Translations under genes and position numbers: made by a program
NCBI GenBank assembly: GCA_007131625.1
Contig: SLQC01000030.1
Span: 1-16,590, forward strand
Direction of reading: 5' to 3'
Length of the DNA stretch: 16,590 bases
Source of the DNA: Balneolales bacterium
GTDB taxonomy: Bacteria; Bacteroidota; Rhodothermia; Balneolales; Natronogracilivirgulaceae
In this document: piece by piece, positions 1 through 7,974 of the stretch
How the letters are laid out: each line of letters begins with the position of its first letter
How positions within the stretch are numbered: position 1 is the stretch's first letter
The notes under the pieces: model-generated
Seen by the model: the letters and a program-made list of their open reading frames with translations, nothing else
Databases searched by the model: none
What the model was told of the DNA's origin: nothing

Positions 1-982
1 CGGCCGGACGTATTTCAAATGTACTCTCCTGGGTTCCACCGGTGATGGTCTGGGTATTGCCCTGCCCTTCCTGTTGGGAAATGACCGACGTTAAAGTCAG
101 GGGTCCGAACTTGGCTTCGGATTTGATACCGAACAGTGCGCTTCCACCTCGAATGAGCGAGTTGCCGGTCACCATCGAAACATTTCCCATTTCGATACTC
201 TGTAGAATTTCATCCTCATACCCTTGATAACGGATATTCAGGCGGTTTTCAAAGTCAAACGAGCGCTCGGTATCCCAATCGGTGCGGATGGTCAGCTTGT
301 CACCGATCGATCCCTGTATATTGAGCCGAAGGTTCTGTTGAAAGGTCGGATCGATTCGACGCTGCTGATCGGGAGGAAGGGCCGGATCCTCGGTGTCCCG
401 GATCGATGCCCCGACATTCATATTGGCGGTACCGGTTACCTGAAGATTGACTTCAGGCCTGCCGAAGATGGTTGTGAAAGCGGATCGTTCACCGACGGGG
501 AGGTCAATGGTGAAATCGAGCAGCCCGCGACGGGCGGCACGCTGACGGCGTTGTTCATCAACCAGCCGTCTCCAGTTGCTTTTACTCTTGTTTTGGAAGC
601 TGAGAGAAGAAAACGTCTCAAAATCCATGACTCGTGGATATCCGACCGGAATACCATCAATCTCTCTCTGAGCTATATAATTCCCAAGCGTATCGCGCTC
701 AATAAGCACACGGTCCCCCGCCAAATCAATCTCGATCAACGACGAACGTTTGCGGGGAAAAGGATGAGTCATGTGACTGGATCGGGGTACTGCGAGTCGC
801 TGAGTCTCTGATCTCGGTAATACCGATACCGAATCGGCACCCATTCGTGATACCGCCTCCGGGTTAATCCCGTTTTCTGAGAGGGTATCGGCATCCTGGG
901 CGAAAACCGGCAAAGAAATGAGCAATACAGCAGCTCCTATAACCAAACCTGTCAAACCAATACGAACCGTTATAAATTGCAA
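1..982 (-). CDS. sprA: SprA, T9SS outer-membrane translocon (N-terminal part, runs off the window)
   Basis: SprA is the very large outer-membrane barrel through which type IX secretion substrates leave the cell. The minus-strand frame is open from 982 to base 1 (327 codons) and matches the conserved SprA N-terminus. Seen in order are a signal peptide (hydrophobic stretch ending PVFAQ), the motif REIDGIPVGYPRVMDFET, then VTGTANMNVGAS, LPPDQQ, GSIGDKLTIRTDWDTERSFD, FENRLNIRYQGYEDEIL, GNVSM, SLIRGGSALFGIKS and LTLTSVISQQEG. There is no ATG before the signal peptide: the frame is closed by a TAA upstream, and the best start is TTG at 982-980, so the exact start is uncertain. The family is usually over 2000 residues, so most of the gene lies outside the window. 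It is divergent from the permease pair. The family call is firm; the start is inferred. Confidence 0.94.
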   Translation of the reverse strand, partial: MQFITVRIGLTGLVIGAAVLLISLPVFAQDADTLSENGINPEAVSRMGADSVSVLPRSETQRLAVPRSSHMTHPFPRKRSSLIEIDLAGDRVLIERDTLGNYIAQREIDGIPVGYPRVMDFETFSSLSFQNKSKSNWRRLVDEQRRQRAARRGLLDFTIDLPVGERSAFTTIFGRPEVNLQVTGTANMNVGASIRDTEDPALPPDQQRRIDPTFQQNLRLNIQGSIGDKLTIRTDWDTERSFDFENRLNIRYQGYEDEILQSIEMGNVSMVTGNSLIRGGSALFGIKSEAKFGPLTLTSVISQQEGQGNTQTITGGTQESTFEIRPA

Positions 983-1029
983 GGAATAAAGCGAAGTTAA
1001 ACCCGGTTATACAATAATTATGCTACTTT

Positions 1030-1058
1030 TTGACTAACAGTATCTTATTTGGTTTATA
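1030..1058 (+). promoter_or_regulatory. Candidate sigma70-like promoter upstream of the permease pair
   Basis: In the 254-nt divergent gap between sprA and the first permease gene there is TTGACT, a 17-nt spacer and TTTATA. This is a good -35/-10 arrangement pointing at the permease genes about 180 nt downstream. Primary promoters in Bacteroidota often use a different consensus, so this is a pattern-only call. The rest of the gap is AT-rich and I see no hairpin or riboswitch in it. Confidence 0.3.
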
Positions 1059-1236
1059 GGCCAATCGGTTTACTTGATAGGATAGTGCGAAAAATTTCTA
1101 AAAATTATAACCCTTGAAGCTTTTAATCAATGTCTTTTCGTTAATTAATTGGTATGTAATGACAGAATTCTGATATTTTGGCGTTAACATATCTTGTGGT
1201 ACCGAAAATGTAACGCTTATTCTTCTTTTTTATGCA

Positions 1237-2730
1237 ATGAAGATGACGGAAATTCTTAAGAATCTAGTTCCTGGGAGTATTGAACGTAATCTACTTAAAA
1301 GACATGTTGGACCGTTCGTCTTCTGCTTTCTGATCATTATGTTCTTGCTGCTCATGCAGTTCTTGATTCAGTTCATGGATCATCTTGTAGGCAAGGGCAT
1401 TCCGTTTACCGTAGTTTTCGAACTGATTATGGTGAACCTGGCCTATATGGTGGTTCTGGCGGTGCCGATGACCATTCTGGCCGCGTCGCTCATGGCATAC
1501 GGTAAATTTTCGGAACAGAATGAGTACACGGCGGTCCGTGCTGCCGGTGTCCACCCCTTCCGGATCATCAGGCCGGTTTTGGGTGTCGCTATCATCATGA
1601 CCCTTTTTCTGGGATGGTTTTCCAACGAAGTACTTCCGGAAGCAAATTACAAAGCTCGTGCCCTTTTCCTCGACATCCGCATGAAAAAACCGGGATTTGA
1701 CCTGCAGGAAAATACCTTTTACGAAGGCATCGAGGGGTACACTTTCCTGGTTCGCTCCATCCCGTCCGAGTCCGATTCCCTCTACGATATAACCCTTTTT
1801 CAGAGCCCCGAGAAGGGCCGCGACCGCGCCGTGATCAAAGCCCGCAAAGGGTTGCTTGAAAGCGATGAACGGAATATGAGTTTGACGCTTCGCTTGTATG
1901 AGGGCACCGTATTGCGGTATCTCCAGCCGCGCAGCGGCTCTGCCAACACCATTCATGAAGAAACCTCATTCGACTCCTATCGCATTTCGTTCGATCTGTC
2001 GGATCTCTCTTTTTCCCGCACCAATCCGGAAGATCGCAGGCGGGACGGGCGGTCGATGAGCGCCCAGGCGATGATGGCGGTTGTCGATTCACTCAAACGA
2101 GATAAAGAACGGGAAATCCGGAACTTTCGAAATGCATTGAAATCTGTCCATGTAACGTTTCAGGAGAATCCGGACACTGGCATCGACGCTACTGATCCGG
2201 CGGTAGATGACCCCTATCTTCAGCAACATAACTACACAGATTCCGCAGATTTATACTCTGCCCGGCATGAAGACCGGATTGGCATTTTCCCTCCAATGGA
2301 CCCGACACCCTTCGCCGCGCTGCAACTGTTCGATTCCCTTCAGGAGCAGCGCAATGCTGCAACGCAGGCCACATCCATGCTGCGCAGCAATATGGCGATG
2401 GCTGACAATCTGATCAACAATCTCAAGTGGCGGGAAGAACGAATCGCACGGTTCATGGTAGAAATCCACAAAAAAGCCTCTATCCCGGCAGCCTGCATCC
2501 TTTTTGCGCTTATCGGGGCTCCGCTCGGCCTCCTGATGAAAAATGGTAACATGGGCATCCACACGATCATCAGTACCGTGCTCTTCACCTATTACTGGAT
2601 CAGTATCATCCAGGGAGAGAAACTGGCAGACCGGCTAATAATCTCACCATTTGCAGGTATGTGGTTTGCCAATTTCACCATTGCCATCGCTGCTGCAGTA
2701 CTGCTCTTTCTGGTGATCGTCAAACGTTAG
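1237..2730 (+). CDS. LptF/LptG-family LPS export permease, first of a tandem pair, with a long charged insertion
   Basis: YjgP/YjgQ (LptF/LptG) permeases form the inner-membrane part of the LptB2FG ABC transporter, which extracts lipopolysaccharide from the inner membrane. The 497-residue product has the family architecture. Three N-terminal membrane segments lie at about 26-47, 60-88 and 112-130. A periplasmic beta-rich domain covers about 150-260, and three C-terminal segments lie at about 415-435, 442-460 and 472-494. The conserved segment AVRAAGVHPFRI (99-110) and FALIGAPLGLL (423-433) are typical. E. coli members have about 360 residues. The extra length is a polar, charged stretch at about 270-400 with helical heptad-like character. 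ATG 1237 is chosen because the upstream ATG runs into a stop; ATG 1243 is an alternative. The next gene begins 4 nt later, so the two are surely co-transcribed. By gene order this is the LptF-like partner, but I cannot assign F versus G with certainty. Confidence 0.9.
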   Translation: MKMTEILKNLVPGSIERNLLKRHVGPFVFCFLIIMFLLLMQFLIQFMDHLVGKGIPFTVVFELIMVNLAYMVVLAVPMTILAASLMAYGKFSEQNEYTAVRAAGVHPFRIIRPVLGVAIIMTLFLGWFSNEVLPEANYKARALFLDIRMKKPGFDLQENTFYEGIEGYTFLVRSIPSESDSLYDITLFQSPEKGRDRAVIKARKGLLESDERNMSLTLRLYEGTVLRYLQPRSGSANTIHEETSFDSYRISFDLSDLSFSRTNPEDRRRDGRSMSAQAMMAVVDSLKRDKEREIRNFRNALKSVHVTFQENPDTGIDATDPAVDDPYLQQHNYTDSADLYSARHEDRIGIFPPMDPTPFAALQLFDSLQEQRNAATQATSMLRSNMAMADNLINNLKWREERIARFMVEIHKKASIPAACILFALIGAPLGLLMKNGNMGIHTIISTVLFTYYWISIIQGEKLADRLIISPFAGMWFANFTIAIAAAVLLFLVIVKR

Positions 2731-2734
2731 CGCC

Positions 2735-3817
2735 ATGATCAATACTTTCGACAGATTCATCTTTATCCGGATGTTGCTGACCACCGGGTTCGTTCTGGGA
2801 CTGTTGATTTTCATCTTCATTATCATTGATTTCTCTGAAAATAGCGGTGAATTTACCGATCGTGGCGCCACCCTGTCCATGATATGGTATGACTATTACC
2901 TGAACTATATACCGGAGATGATCAGGCTCGTCTCCCCGGTGGCTGTTTTTGCTTCATGCCTCTGGCTGACCGGTCAGTTGGCCAACAGACTCGAGATTGT
3001 AGCCCTTCGTGCCGCCGGCATCAGCCTTTATCGCATACTCGCTCCCTATCTCGTGTTTGCCCTGCTTATGTCAGGACTGATCAGCTACCTCGACGGCTAT
3101 GTCGTGCCCCGCTCCAATGCGATCCGGGCCGATTTTGAGCATCAATACATCATGAAACGGTCTGAACGGTTGGACCGCAACCGGATTTTCCGGCAAGAGT
3201 CCCCCAACCGGCTGATGCTGGTCAACTATTACGATATTCATGAAAATACCGGTTACCGCATCACTTTCTACACGTTTGACGACGAAAAACTGGTCGAGAC
3301 CATGGAGGCTGGACGGATGGTCTGGATAGAGGATTCCCGAAAGTGGGAACTCATTAACGGCACGATCAAGCGTTATAATGAAAACGGTTTCGATGAAATC
3401 ACTTTCGACAAACAGGATACCAAATTGAACCTTTTCCCGCGTGACTTCGGCCGTACTTCTTCCGATGTCTACCAACTGACCTACCCCGAAATCCGCGACT
3501 ATCTAGACTCTATTGAGCGGAGCGGAGCAGGTGGACTCGCCATGCCCAAGGTCCAGTACTACGGAAAACTCGGTTATCCCTTCTCCATCATCATTGTGAC
3601 GATCATCGGTGTAACCGTGGCGTCGGTCCGGCGCAAAGGCGGCCGCGGAGTTCAAATCGCGACTGGGCTGGTAATCAGCTTCCTCTATCTCGTACTTATG
3701 AAACTGTTCGAACCATTTGGTTACACCGGAGTGATGGAACCGATCTACGCCGCGCTCCTGCCACACGCCATCTTTTTCTGTGTGGCAATGGTGCTGCTTA
3801 TCACATCAAGAAAATAA
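2735..3817 (+). CDS. LptF/LptG-family LPS export permease, second of a tandem pair
   Basis: This is the second YjgP/YjgQ-family permease. It should pair with the upstream one to form the membrane core of the LPS extractor, powered by LptB (not in this window). The 360-residue length is standard for the family. Membrane segments lie at about 13-32, 60-80 and 100-118, with the conserved LEIVALRAAGISLYRIL (86-102). A periplasmic domain follows, then KLGYPFSIIIVTIIGV (about residues 278-293) and two more membrane segments ending at about 356. There is no visible Shine-Dalgarno; the ATG lies 4 nt after the preceding stop. By order it is the LptG-like member (inference). Its 3' end faces the convergent DUF3467 gene across a 138-nt AT-rich gap in which I find no clear terminator hairpin. 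Confidence 0.9.
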   Translation: MINTFDRFIFIRMLLTTGFVLGLLIFIFIIIDFSENSGEFTDRGATLSMIWYDYYLNYIPEMIRLVSPVAVFASCLWLTGQLANRLEIVALRAAGISLYRILAPYLVFALLMSGLISYLDGYVVPRSNAIRADFEHQYIMKRSERLDRNRIFRQESPNRLMLVNYYDIHENTGYRITFYTFDDEKLVETMEAGRMVWIEDSRKWELINGTIKRYNENGFDEITFDKQDTKLNLFPRDFGRTSSDVYQLTYPEIRDYLDSIERSGAGGLAMPKVQYYGKLGYPFSIIIVTIIGVTVASVRRKGGRGVQIATGLVISFLYLVLMKLFEPFGYTGVMEPIYAALLPHAIFFCVAMVLLITSRK

Positions 3818-3955
3818 TTCTTTGTCTCATGTCAAGAAAACAAATCGTCTCACATCAAAGATAAAATCTGTTCAAGTCACAAATAATCCATTCCCTTCCC
3901 AAATAAGCAAGTCAAAAGCAACCAACAACTGGATGCTGTCACAGCAATGGCATTC

Positions 3956-4270
3956 TCACGCTTCCGGTAGCGGCCCCCGGTAATTGAACGGCTGTTGCGG
4001 GTCGTTCTTGCCTCGTGCCTTGATCTCTCCGTGCAACTCTTCGTAGCGTCGGATGTTATCCTGAAGCGCTTTGGAAAAACGTTTCGCGTGTTCAGGTGTG
4101 AGGATCATGCGCTTCATAACCTTGGCTTTGGTCAACCCCGGCATTATCGCAATGAAATCAAAAACAAACTCTGACGGTGAATGGGTGATCATCACCAGGT
4201 TAGAATAGGTTCCAGGAGCTTCTTCCTTGGAGAGTTCTATCTCCATTTTCTTTTCTTTTTTCTTATCCAT
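3956..4270 (-). CDS. DUF3467 family protein
   Basis: A 104-residue soluble protein of unknown function. After a lysine-rich start (MDKKKEKKMEIEL) it has the pattern I recognise from DUF3467 proteins, common in Bacteroidota: YSNLVMITHSPSEFVFDFI, PGLTKAKVMKRMILTPEHAK, then a helix ending NIRRYEELHG. The open frame extends back to an ATG at 4342, but that would overlap the 3' end of the CBS-domain gene and adds residues unlike the family. ATG 4270, 46 nt after the neighbour's stop, is therefore chosen. The gene is co-oriented with the CBS-type genes upstream, so it may be co-transcribed, but nothing links it to their function. No strong ribosome binding site is seen. Confidence 0.78.
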   Translation of the reverse strand: MDKKKEKKMEIELSKEEAPGTYSNLVMITHSPSEFVFDFIAIMPGLTKAKVMKRMILTPEHAKRFSKALQDNIRRYEELHGEIKARGKNDPQQPFNYRGPLPEA

Positions 4271-4316
4271 TATAATTTTTTTTAAGTGATGTTGATTAAA
4301 TACGGCGGCCTTCGCT

Positions 4317-4808
4317 TTACGACGATACTTTTGCGATGGCATTAATCAGGTCGCTACGGGTGACAATCGAATGACGGCCGTCGGAAAAACGAACGATCAC
4401 TGCCGCCGACCCCTCTGACAACATTCGGGTAATCTGATCGATTTTTAAATCATCCGAAACAACGGGTAAGGGTTTGTCCATCACTTCGCCTACTTGTTTG
4501 TTGCGCATGCCGGCCGATTTTGTGAGCTGTGTTAGAATCTGCGTTTCAGTCAAGCTGCCGACAATCTCTTCTCCATCAGTCACCGGAAGTTGAGAGATAT
4601 TGTGCTCGTTCATCAGACGAATGGCATCGTCAAGTGACTCTTTCCTGTTTACTGTAACCAATATCCGGATATCGCTACCTCGCAGTCGGACAACCTCCTC
4701 AATCTTCATAGACTGATCCTCATCCAGAAACCCGTTGGTTCGCATCCATTCGTCGTTATAAATTTTTGAAACATAACGGGTTCCGCTGTCCGGAAGGAGG
4801 ATGACCAT
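4317..4808 (-). CDS. CBS-domain C-terminal half of a split cystathionine beta-synthase-type enzyme
   Basis: This 163-residue ORF begins MVILLPDSGTRYVSKIYNDE, which in the family is the last strand and helix of the PLP catalytic core. The Ser in PDSG normally contacts the PLP ring nitrogen. It continues into two CBS domains (about 48-105 and 106-163) with HNISQLPVTDGEEIVGSLTE and the second-domain motif SAAVIVRFSDG. CBS domains usually bind adenosyl ligands and regulate the core. The ORF is in exactly the same frame as the upstream PLP ORF (start codons 894 nt apart), separated only by one TAA and ten sense codons. Its ATG is preceded at 5 nt by AAGGAGG, a full Shine-Dalgarno rarely seen in this window, so independent translation is possible. 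It could instead be the tail of a pseudogene, or a sequencing error could be hiding an intact gene. Confidence 0.72.
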   Translation of the reverse strand: MVILLPDSGTRYVSKIYNDEWMRTNGFLDEDQSMKIEEVVRLRGSDIRILVTVNRKESLDDAIRLMNEHNISQLPVTDGEEIVGSLTETQILTQLTKSAGMRNKQVGEVMDKPLPVVSDDLKIDQITRMLSEGSAAVIVRFSDGRHSIVTRSDLINAIAKVSS

Positions 4809-4841
4809 TACATCCTCCTTCTGTAAAGGATTTTTTTTTAT

Positions 4842-5702
4842 TTATTGAAGTGCTCCCCAGACCGCTGATCCGCACGATCCACCAACAAACAGCCCTTCTT
4901 TGCGAGCCAGTTTACGGGTGGTTTCAAATGCTTCGCGGTCAGGACACTGAATGATATCGTCAATCAGGCTGAAATCGACATTTGCAGGAATGATGTCTTC
5001 CCCGATTCCTTCGGTGAGATAGGGAGCGATATGTCGTTTGTCAAAGACTCCGGTTTCAAAATAGGATTTGTAAATCGATCCGACCGAGTCGATACCGATT
5101 ACCTTTATGTCAGAATTCTGCTCTTTCAGAAACTGCGCAGTACCGGAAATCGTACCCCCGGTGCCGACTCCTGCAACAAAATGGGTGATTTTTCCTTCGG
5201 TCTGTTCCCAGATCTCGGGTCCCGTCGTCTCATAATGCGACTGCCAGTTGCTCAAATTGTCGTATTGATTGGGATACCAGGAGTTGGGGATCTCTTTGCT
5301 GAGCTTTTTGGCAACCGAATAATAACTTCGCGGATCATCCGGCTCTACATTGGTCGGACAAATTTTCACTTCGCAGCCTAGTGCCCGCAGCATATTTACT
5401 TTTTCCATGCTCTGTTTGTCGGTAGTAGTGAAGACACAGTGATAACCCTTGACCGCCGCCACCAGCGCCAGTCCCATTCCCGTATTACCGGAAGTTCCCT
5501 CAATGATAGTGCCTCCCGGCTTCAATTTACCGTTTTTTTCCGCATCCTCGATCATCTTAAGTGCGATGCGATCTTTGACACTCTGTCCGGGATTAAAAAA
5601 CTCAGCTTTGCCAAGCAGTATTCCCGCTTCACCCCTGTTAAAGGAGTTGAGTCTGATCAAAGGTGTATTGCCTACGGTTTCTATGATGGAATGATACCAC
5701 AT
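4842..5702 (-). CDS. cbs: Cystathionine beta-synthase/cysteine synthase-type PLP enzyme, cut short by an in-frame stop
   Basis: This is a fold-type II PLP enzyme that would condense serine (or O-acetylserine) with homocysteine or sulfide in the cytosol. The sequence shows ETVGNTPLIRL (8-18), the PLP lysine in NPGQSVKDR (K43), the substrate loop GTSGNTG (69-75) and the phosphate loop GVGTGG (178-183). The C-terminal motif GGSCGSAVWGAL then ends at a TAA after residue 286. Intact relatives run on into PDSGTRY and two CBS domains, which here lie immediately downstream in the same frame (ending at 4317). The 286-residue product therefore lacks the final core strand and the PLP-nitrogen-binding Ser. 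Alone it is probably unstable or inactive, unless readthrough occurs or the downstream piece complements it. The start at 5702 is the normal family N-terminus; no Shine-Dalgarno precedes it. Confidence 0.8.
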   Translation of the reverse strand: MWYHSIIETVGNTPLIRLNSFNRGEAGILLGKAEFFNPGQSVKDRIALKMIEDAEKNGKLKPGGTIIEGTSGNTGMGLALVAAVKGYHCVFTTTDKQSMEKVNMLRALGCEVKICPTNVEPDDPRSYYSVAKKLSKEIPNSWYPNQYDNLSNWQSHYETTGPEIWEQTEGKITHFVAGVGTGGTISGTAQFLKEQNSDIKVIGIDSVGSIYKSYFETGVFDKRHIAPYLTEGIGEDIIPANVDFSLIDDIIQCPDREAFETTRKLARKEGLFVGGSCGSAVWGALQ

Positions 5703-6192
5703 AATACTTATGTTTTCTGATTAATAAATGCTTTGGAAAAATAATCTGAAACTGTTTTGCGACAGGTGTTTCTGATACCTAAAGATACTATATTACTTGT
5801 TTATTTTTCAGGCGGAGGTACAAGTTTTTCATCTGTTTATTTTTTTAATTCTAAGGACAGATATAATGTCCATGTCGAAAATAATCATGCTTTTGTGTGT
5901 CGAATTGCCGACATGACCATTTCATCTGTTAAAATTTTCTGATTTGTAATGTCAGATGGAACATCCATGGCTTAAGCATCCGCCTGTGTGTCGGAGACTT
6001 CAGTCACAGCTGTTTCAAATGACAGTGAGAACCGGCCGGACCAGCAGAATGTTACATACGTCGCCTGATATAAGTGTTTCTGTCAAGGTGCCTTTTGAAA
6101 CAGTTAATCGATTTATATTCAGCAACAATTTATAATTAGCCTTACAATGACGTATCATCTTTGTCGGGCACACTACTTAATTTATAACAGAT
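5703..6192. other. 490-nt divergent intergenic region, no convincing gene
   Basis: This AT-rich region must hold the divergent promoters of the cbs-type gene and the menaquinone cluster. A 61-codon open frame at 5757-5942 looks random in composition and I do not accept it. I see no tRNA, and no SAM- or cobalamin-type riboswitch that I can recognise. The one structured element is a perfect 10-bp inverted repeat (6010-6019 and 6094-6103), listed separately. TGTTTC/GAAACA words recur around it. Confidence 0.5.
6010..6103. repeat. Spaced perfect inverted repeat CTGTTTCAAA / TTTGAAACAG
   Basis: The arms at 6010-6019 and 6094-6103 are exact reverse complements, 10 bp each, separated by 74 nt. They lie 90-183 nt upstream of the first gene of the menaquinone cluster. 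They could be paired operator half-sites or a long-looped stem. A chance occurrence is also possible in AT-rich DNA. Confidence 0.4.
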
Positions 6193-6468
6193 ATGTTTCT
6201 TCCCAAACGTAAGCCAATAGATTACGATTGTGGACTCAACCTCGATTTGATGATCGAGGCGCTTCCACGTATTGAAGACCAGCAAAAACGACTGGAATAC
6301 ACTAAGAGAATTGTCGGTCTGATCAAACAGAGCCATATTAGCTGGGTCGATGAAAACGGCTGCAGTGAAGAAGCATGGAATCATTTTTTCAAGCTGGCTG
6401 ACTACAATCCCGGTGATTACGGGATTACAAATCCCTATAAAACCGGAGAGGTGGATGACGCCATGTAA
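6193..6468 (+). CDS. Small DUF4290-like protein at the head of the menaquinone cluster
   Basis: A 91-residue protein without signal peptide or membrane segment. The pattern IEDQQKRLEYTKRIVGLI, then EEAWNHFFKLADY and an acidic, proline-containing tail resembles the first part of DUF4290 proteins as I remember them. These have an IEDREER...AKAII helix followed by a W-D-H-L-F-x-x-S/A-D-F motif. DUF4290 proteins I recall are longer, so this would be a short version. Its function is unknown. It begins with ATG after an AT-rich leader without Shine-Dalgarno and ends 36 nt before menF, so it is probably the first gene of that transcript. The gene itself is likely real: charged helices, good composition and operon spacing. 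The family name is tentative. Confidence 0.6.
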   Translation: MFLPKRKPIDYDCGLNLDLMIEALPRIEDQQKRLEYTKRIVGLIKQSHISWVDENGCSEEAWNHFFKLADYNPGDYGITNPYKTGEVDDAM

Positions 6469-6504
6469 CATGGCTGGTAATTAGATTTCTCCGAAACACT
6501 CATT

Positions 6505-7974
6505 ATGCAGGATTATACAGATAATTTATTTTCCGAATCGGTCCCTTTCATGGAGGCACTGGTGGATTCCGACCGATTTGTCCGTTTTTTCGAGCAAAAC
6601 CGGCCGGCAGATGATTCAGGTATAATCACCCTCTGCATCCCGTTCGAAAATATCGATCCCCTGGCGGTTCTGGAGCTTAACGGCGACTCCAACGGAACCC
6701 GCTTTTACTGGGAGCGTCCTGATCATGAAATGGCCATTGCCGCAGGAAACAAGGTCGCTGTTGTAAAAAGTACCGGTTTCGACCGGTTTCGCACGATTTC
6801 AAACCGATGCAAAGCACTACTTGCCAGATCCCGGTATTTCAGCGAGGTTAATCACAGTCTGGCCGGAGCACATTTTGTTGGCGGTTTCTCCTTTTTTGAC
6901 CAGTCGCTCTCCGGTGCATGGAGCCCACTGGGCAACGCTTCCTTTTTTCTGCCCGAGTGGGTGCTGGTCCGTGACGGACAGTTTTCGATTCTCAACGTTA
7001 CACGAAACTGGTCGCACAATAACTCGATCGACGACACTCGCACCTGGTTCAGCGAGTGGATTCAGCAGTTTATCCATCGGTTGAGTAGGAATATCGAGCG
7101 AAGTCGAATCCTGCAAGACAATGGGAAACCGGGAAAAATGATCACTCCGCTGGAATCACACAAGGAGCGTGCCCGCTGGGGAGCCAATGTTAACCAGGCA
7201 CGACAATTGATTCGTGAAAATCGGTTCCAGAAGATAGTACTGGCCCGGGACCTAAGGCTTCAGACCGATGACAAGGTCTCATCAACCAAACTTGTACACT
7301 ATCTGAGAAAGGAATATCCAACGTGCTACTCGTTTATGTATCAGCTTAACGGAGAGGCCACCTTTCTGGGAAGCTCACCGGAAAAACTACTTTCGCTGCA
7401 ATCGCAATATGTAAAAACCGAAGCTCTTGCCGGCAGCATTCCCCGTGGAAAAACGGCGACGCAGGATGCCATTTTTGAAAAACGCTTGCTTGACAGTACC
7501 AAGGATATGGAAGAACACGCCTATGTCATTGATGCTATCCGGGAGAAACTGAACAATCTTACCGATTCGCTGGAATATCCCCCCAGACCGTTTATCAAGA
7601 AGTACGCCAATGTGCAGCATCTTTGCACACCGGTGACAGCTTCTCTGTCCGGCTCGATGAATGCAATCGATATTGTAGAGCAGCTTCATCCCACGCCTGC
7701 AGTCGGTGGTTATCCGGAACTGGACGCGTTATCACACATCCAGGAGCTCGAGCAAATTGAGCGCGGCTGGTATGCCGGTCCCATCGGATGGTACAATACC
7801 AACAACCGTGCAGAGTTTGCCGTTGCCATCCGAAGCGGGCTCATTCGCCGCAATCACGTTCGGTTTTTTGCCGGATGCGGCATTGTCGAGAATTCCGATC
7901 CCGACGCCGAATGGGAGGAGACTCGGATCAAGTTTCAACCAATGCAAAAAGCGCTTGAATATGCCATTGAGTGA
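6505..7974 (+). CDS. menF: Isochorismate synthase MenF
   Basis: MenF converts chorismate to isochorismate, the committed step of the classical menaquinone pathway. The 489-residue product has a variable N-terminal half and a C-terminal chorismate-utilising domain. Visible motifs are FQKIVLARDL (241-250, with K243 at the general-base position), FLGSSPEKL (288-296), TEALAGS (305-311, with E306 at the catalytic acid position), QHLCTPV (371-377), HPTPAVGGYP (395-404), ERGWYAGPIGW (419-429) and AGCGIVENSDPDAEWEET (456-473). The fit is to isochorismate synthase rather than anthranilate synthase TrpE, supported by the menD that follows with a 14-nt overlap. EntC-type siderophore synthases share these motifs, but the operon context favours menaquinone. 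Confidence 0.95.
   Translation: MQDYTDNLFSESVPFMEALVDSDRFVRFFEQNRPADDSGIITLCIPFENIDPLAVLELNGDSNGTRFYWERPDHEMAIAAGNKVAVVKSTGFDRFRTISNRCKALLARSRYFSEVNHSLAGAHFVGGFSFFDQSLSGAWSPLGNASFFLPEWVLVRDGQFSILNVTRNWSHNNSIDDTRTWFSEWIQQFIHRLSRNIERSRILQDNGKPGKMITPLESHKERARWGANVNQARQLIRENRFQKIVLARDLRLQTDDKVSSTKLVHYLRKEYPTCYSFMYQLNGEATFLGSSPEKLLSLQSQYVKTEALAGSIPRGKTATQDAIFEKRLLDSTKDMEEHAYVIDAIREKLNNLTDSLEYPPRPFIKKYANVQHLCTPVTASLSGSMNAIDIVEQLHPTPAVGGYPELDALSHIQELEQIERGWYAGPIGWYNTNNRAEFAVAIRSGLIRRNHVRFFAGCGIVENSDPDAEWEETRIKFQPMQKALEYAIE

Noticed and set aside
224..811. 195-codon plus-strand ORF
   Set aside because: It is antisense to sprA, whose frame is strongly conserved in sequence.
1291..1956. 221-codon minus-strand ORF
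   Set aside because: It is antisense to the first LPS permease and shows no domain or membrane pattern of its own.
3780..3983. 67-codon plus-strand ORF overlapping the end of the second permease
   Set aside because: It starts inside lptG-like coding sequence, runs through low-complexity intergenic DNA into the DUF3467 gene and has no family features.
4271..4342. Longer N-terminus for the DUF3467 protein
   Set aside because: It would overlap the CBS-domain gene and adds residues unlike the family; the internal ATG at 4270 fits better.
4820..4845. Frameshift or slippage in the A9 run as the cause of the split cbs gene
   Set aside because: The two halves are in the same frame, and the TAA comes before the homopolymer in the direction of translation, so slippage there cannot bypass the stop.
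5757..5942. 61-codon ORF in the cbs/men intergenic region
   Set aside because: It is AT-rich with no recognisable pattern, no supporting leader and no operon position.
7706..7960. N-terminal extension of MenD to an upstream ATG
   Set aside because: These codons are menF read in another frame; ATG 7961 gives the normal MenD N-terminus.
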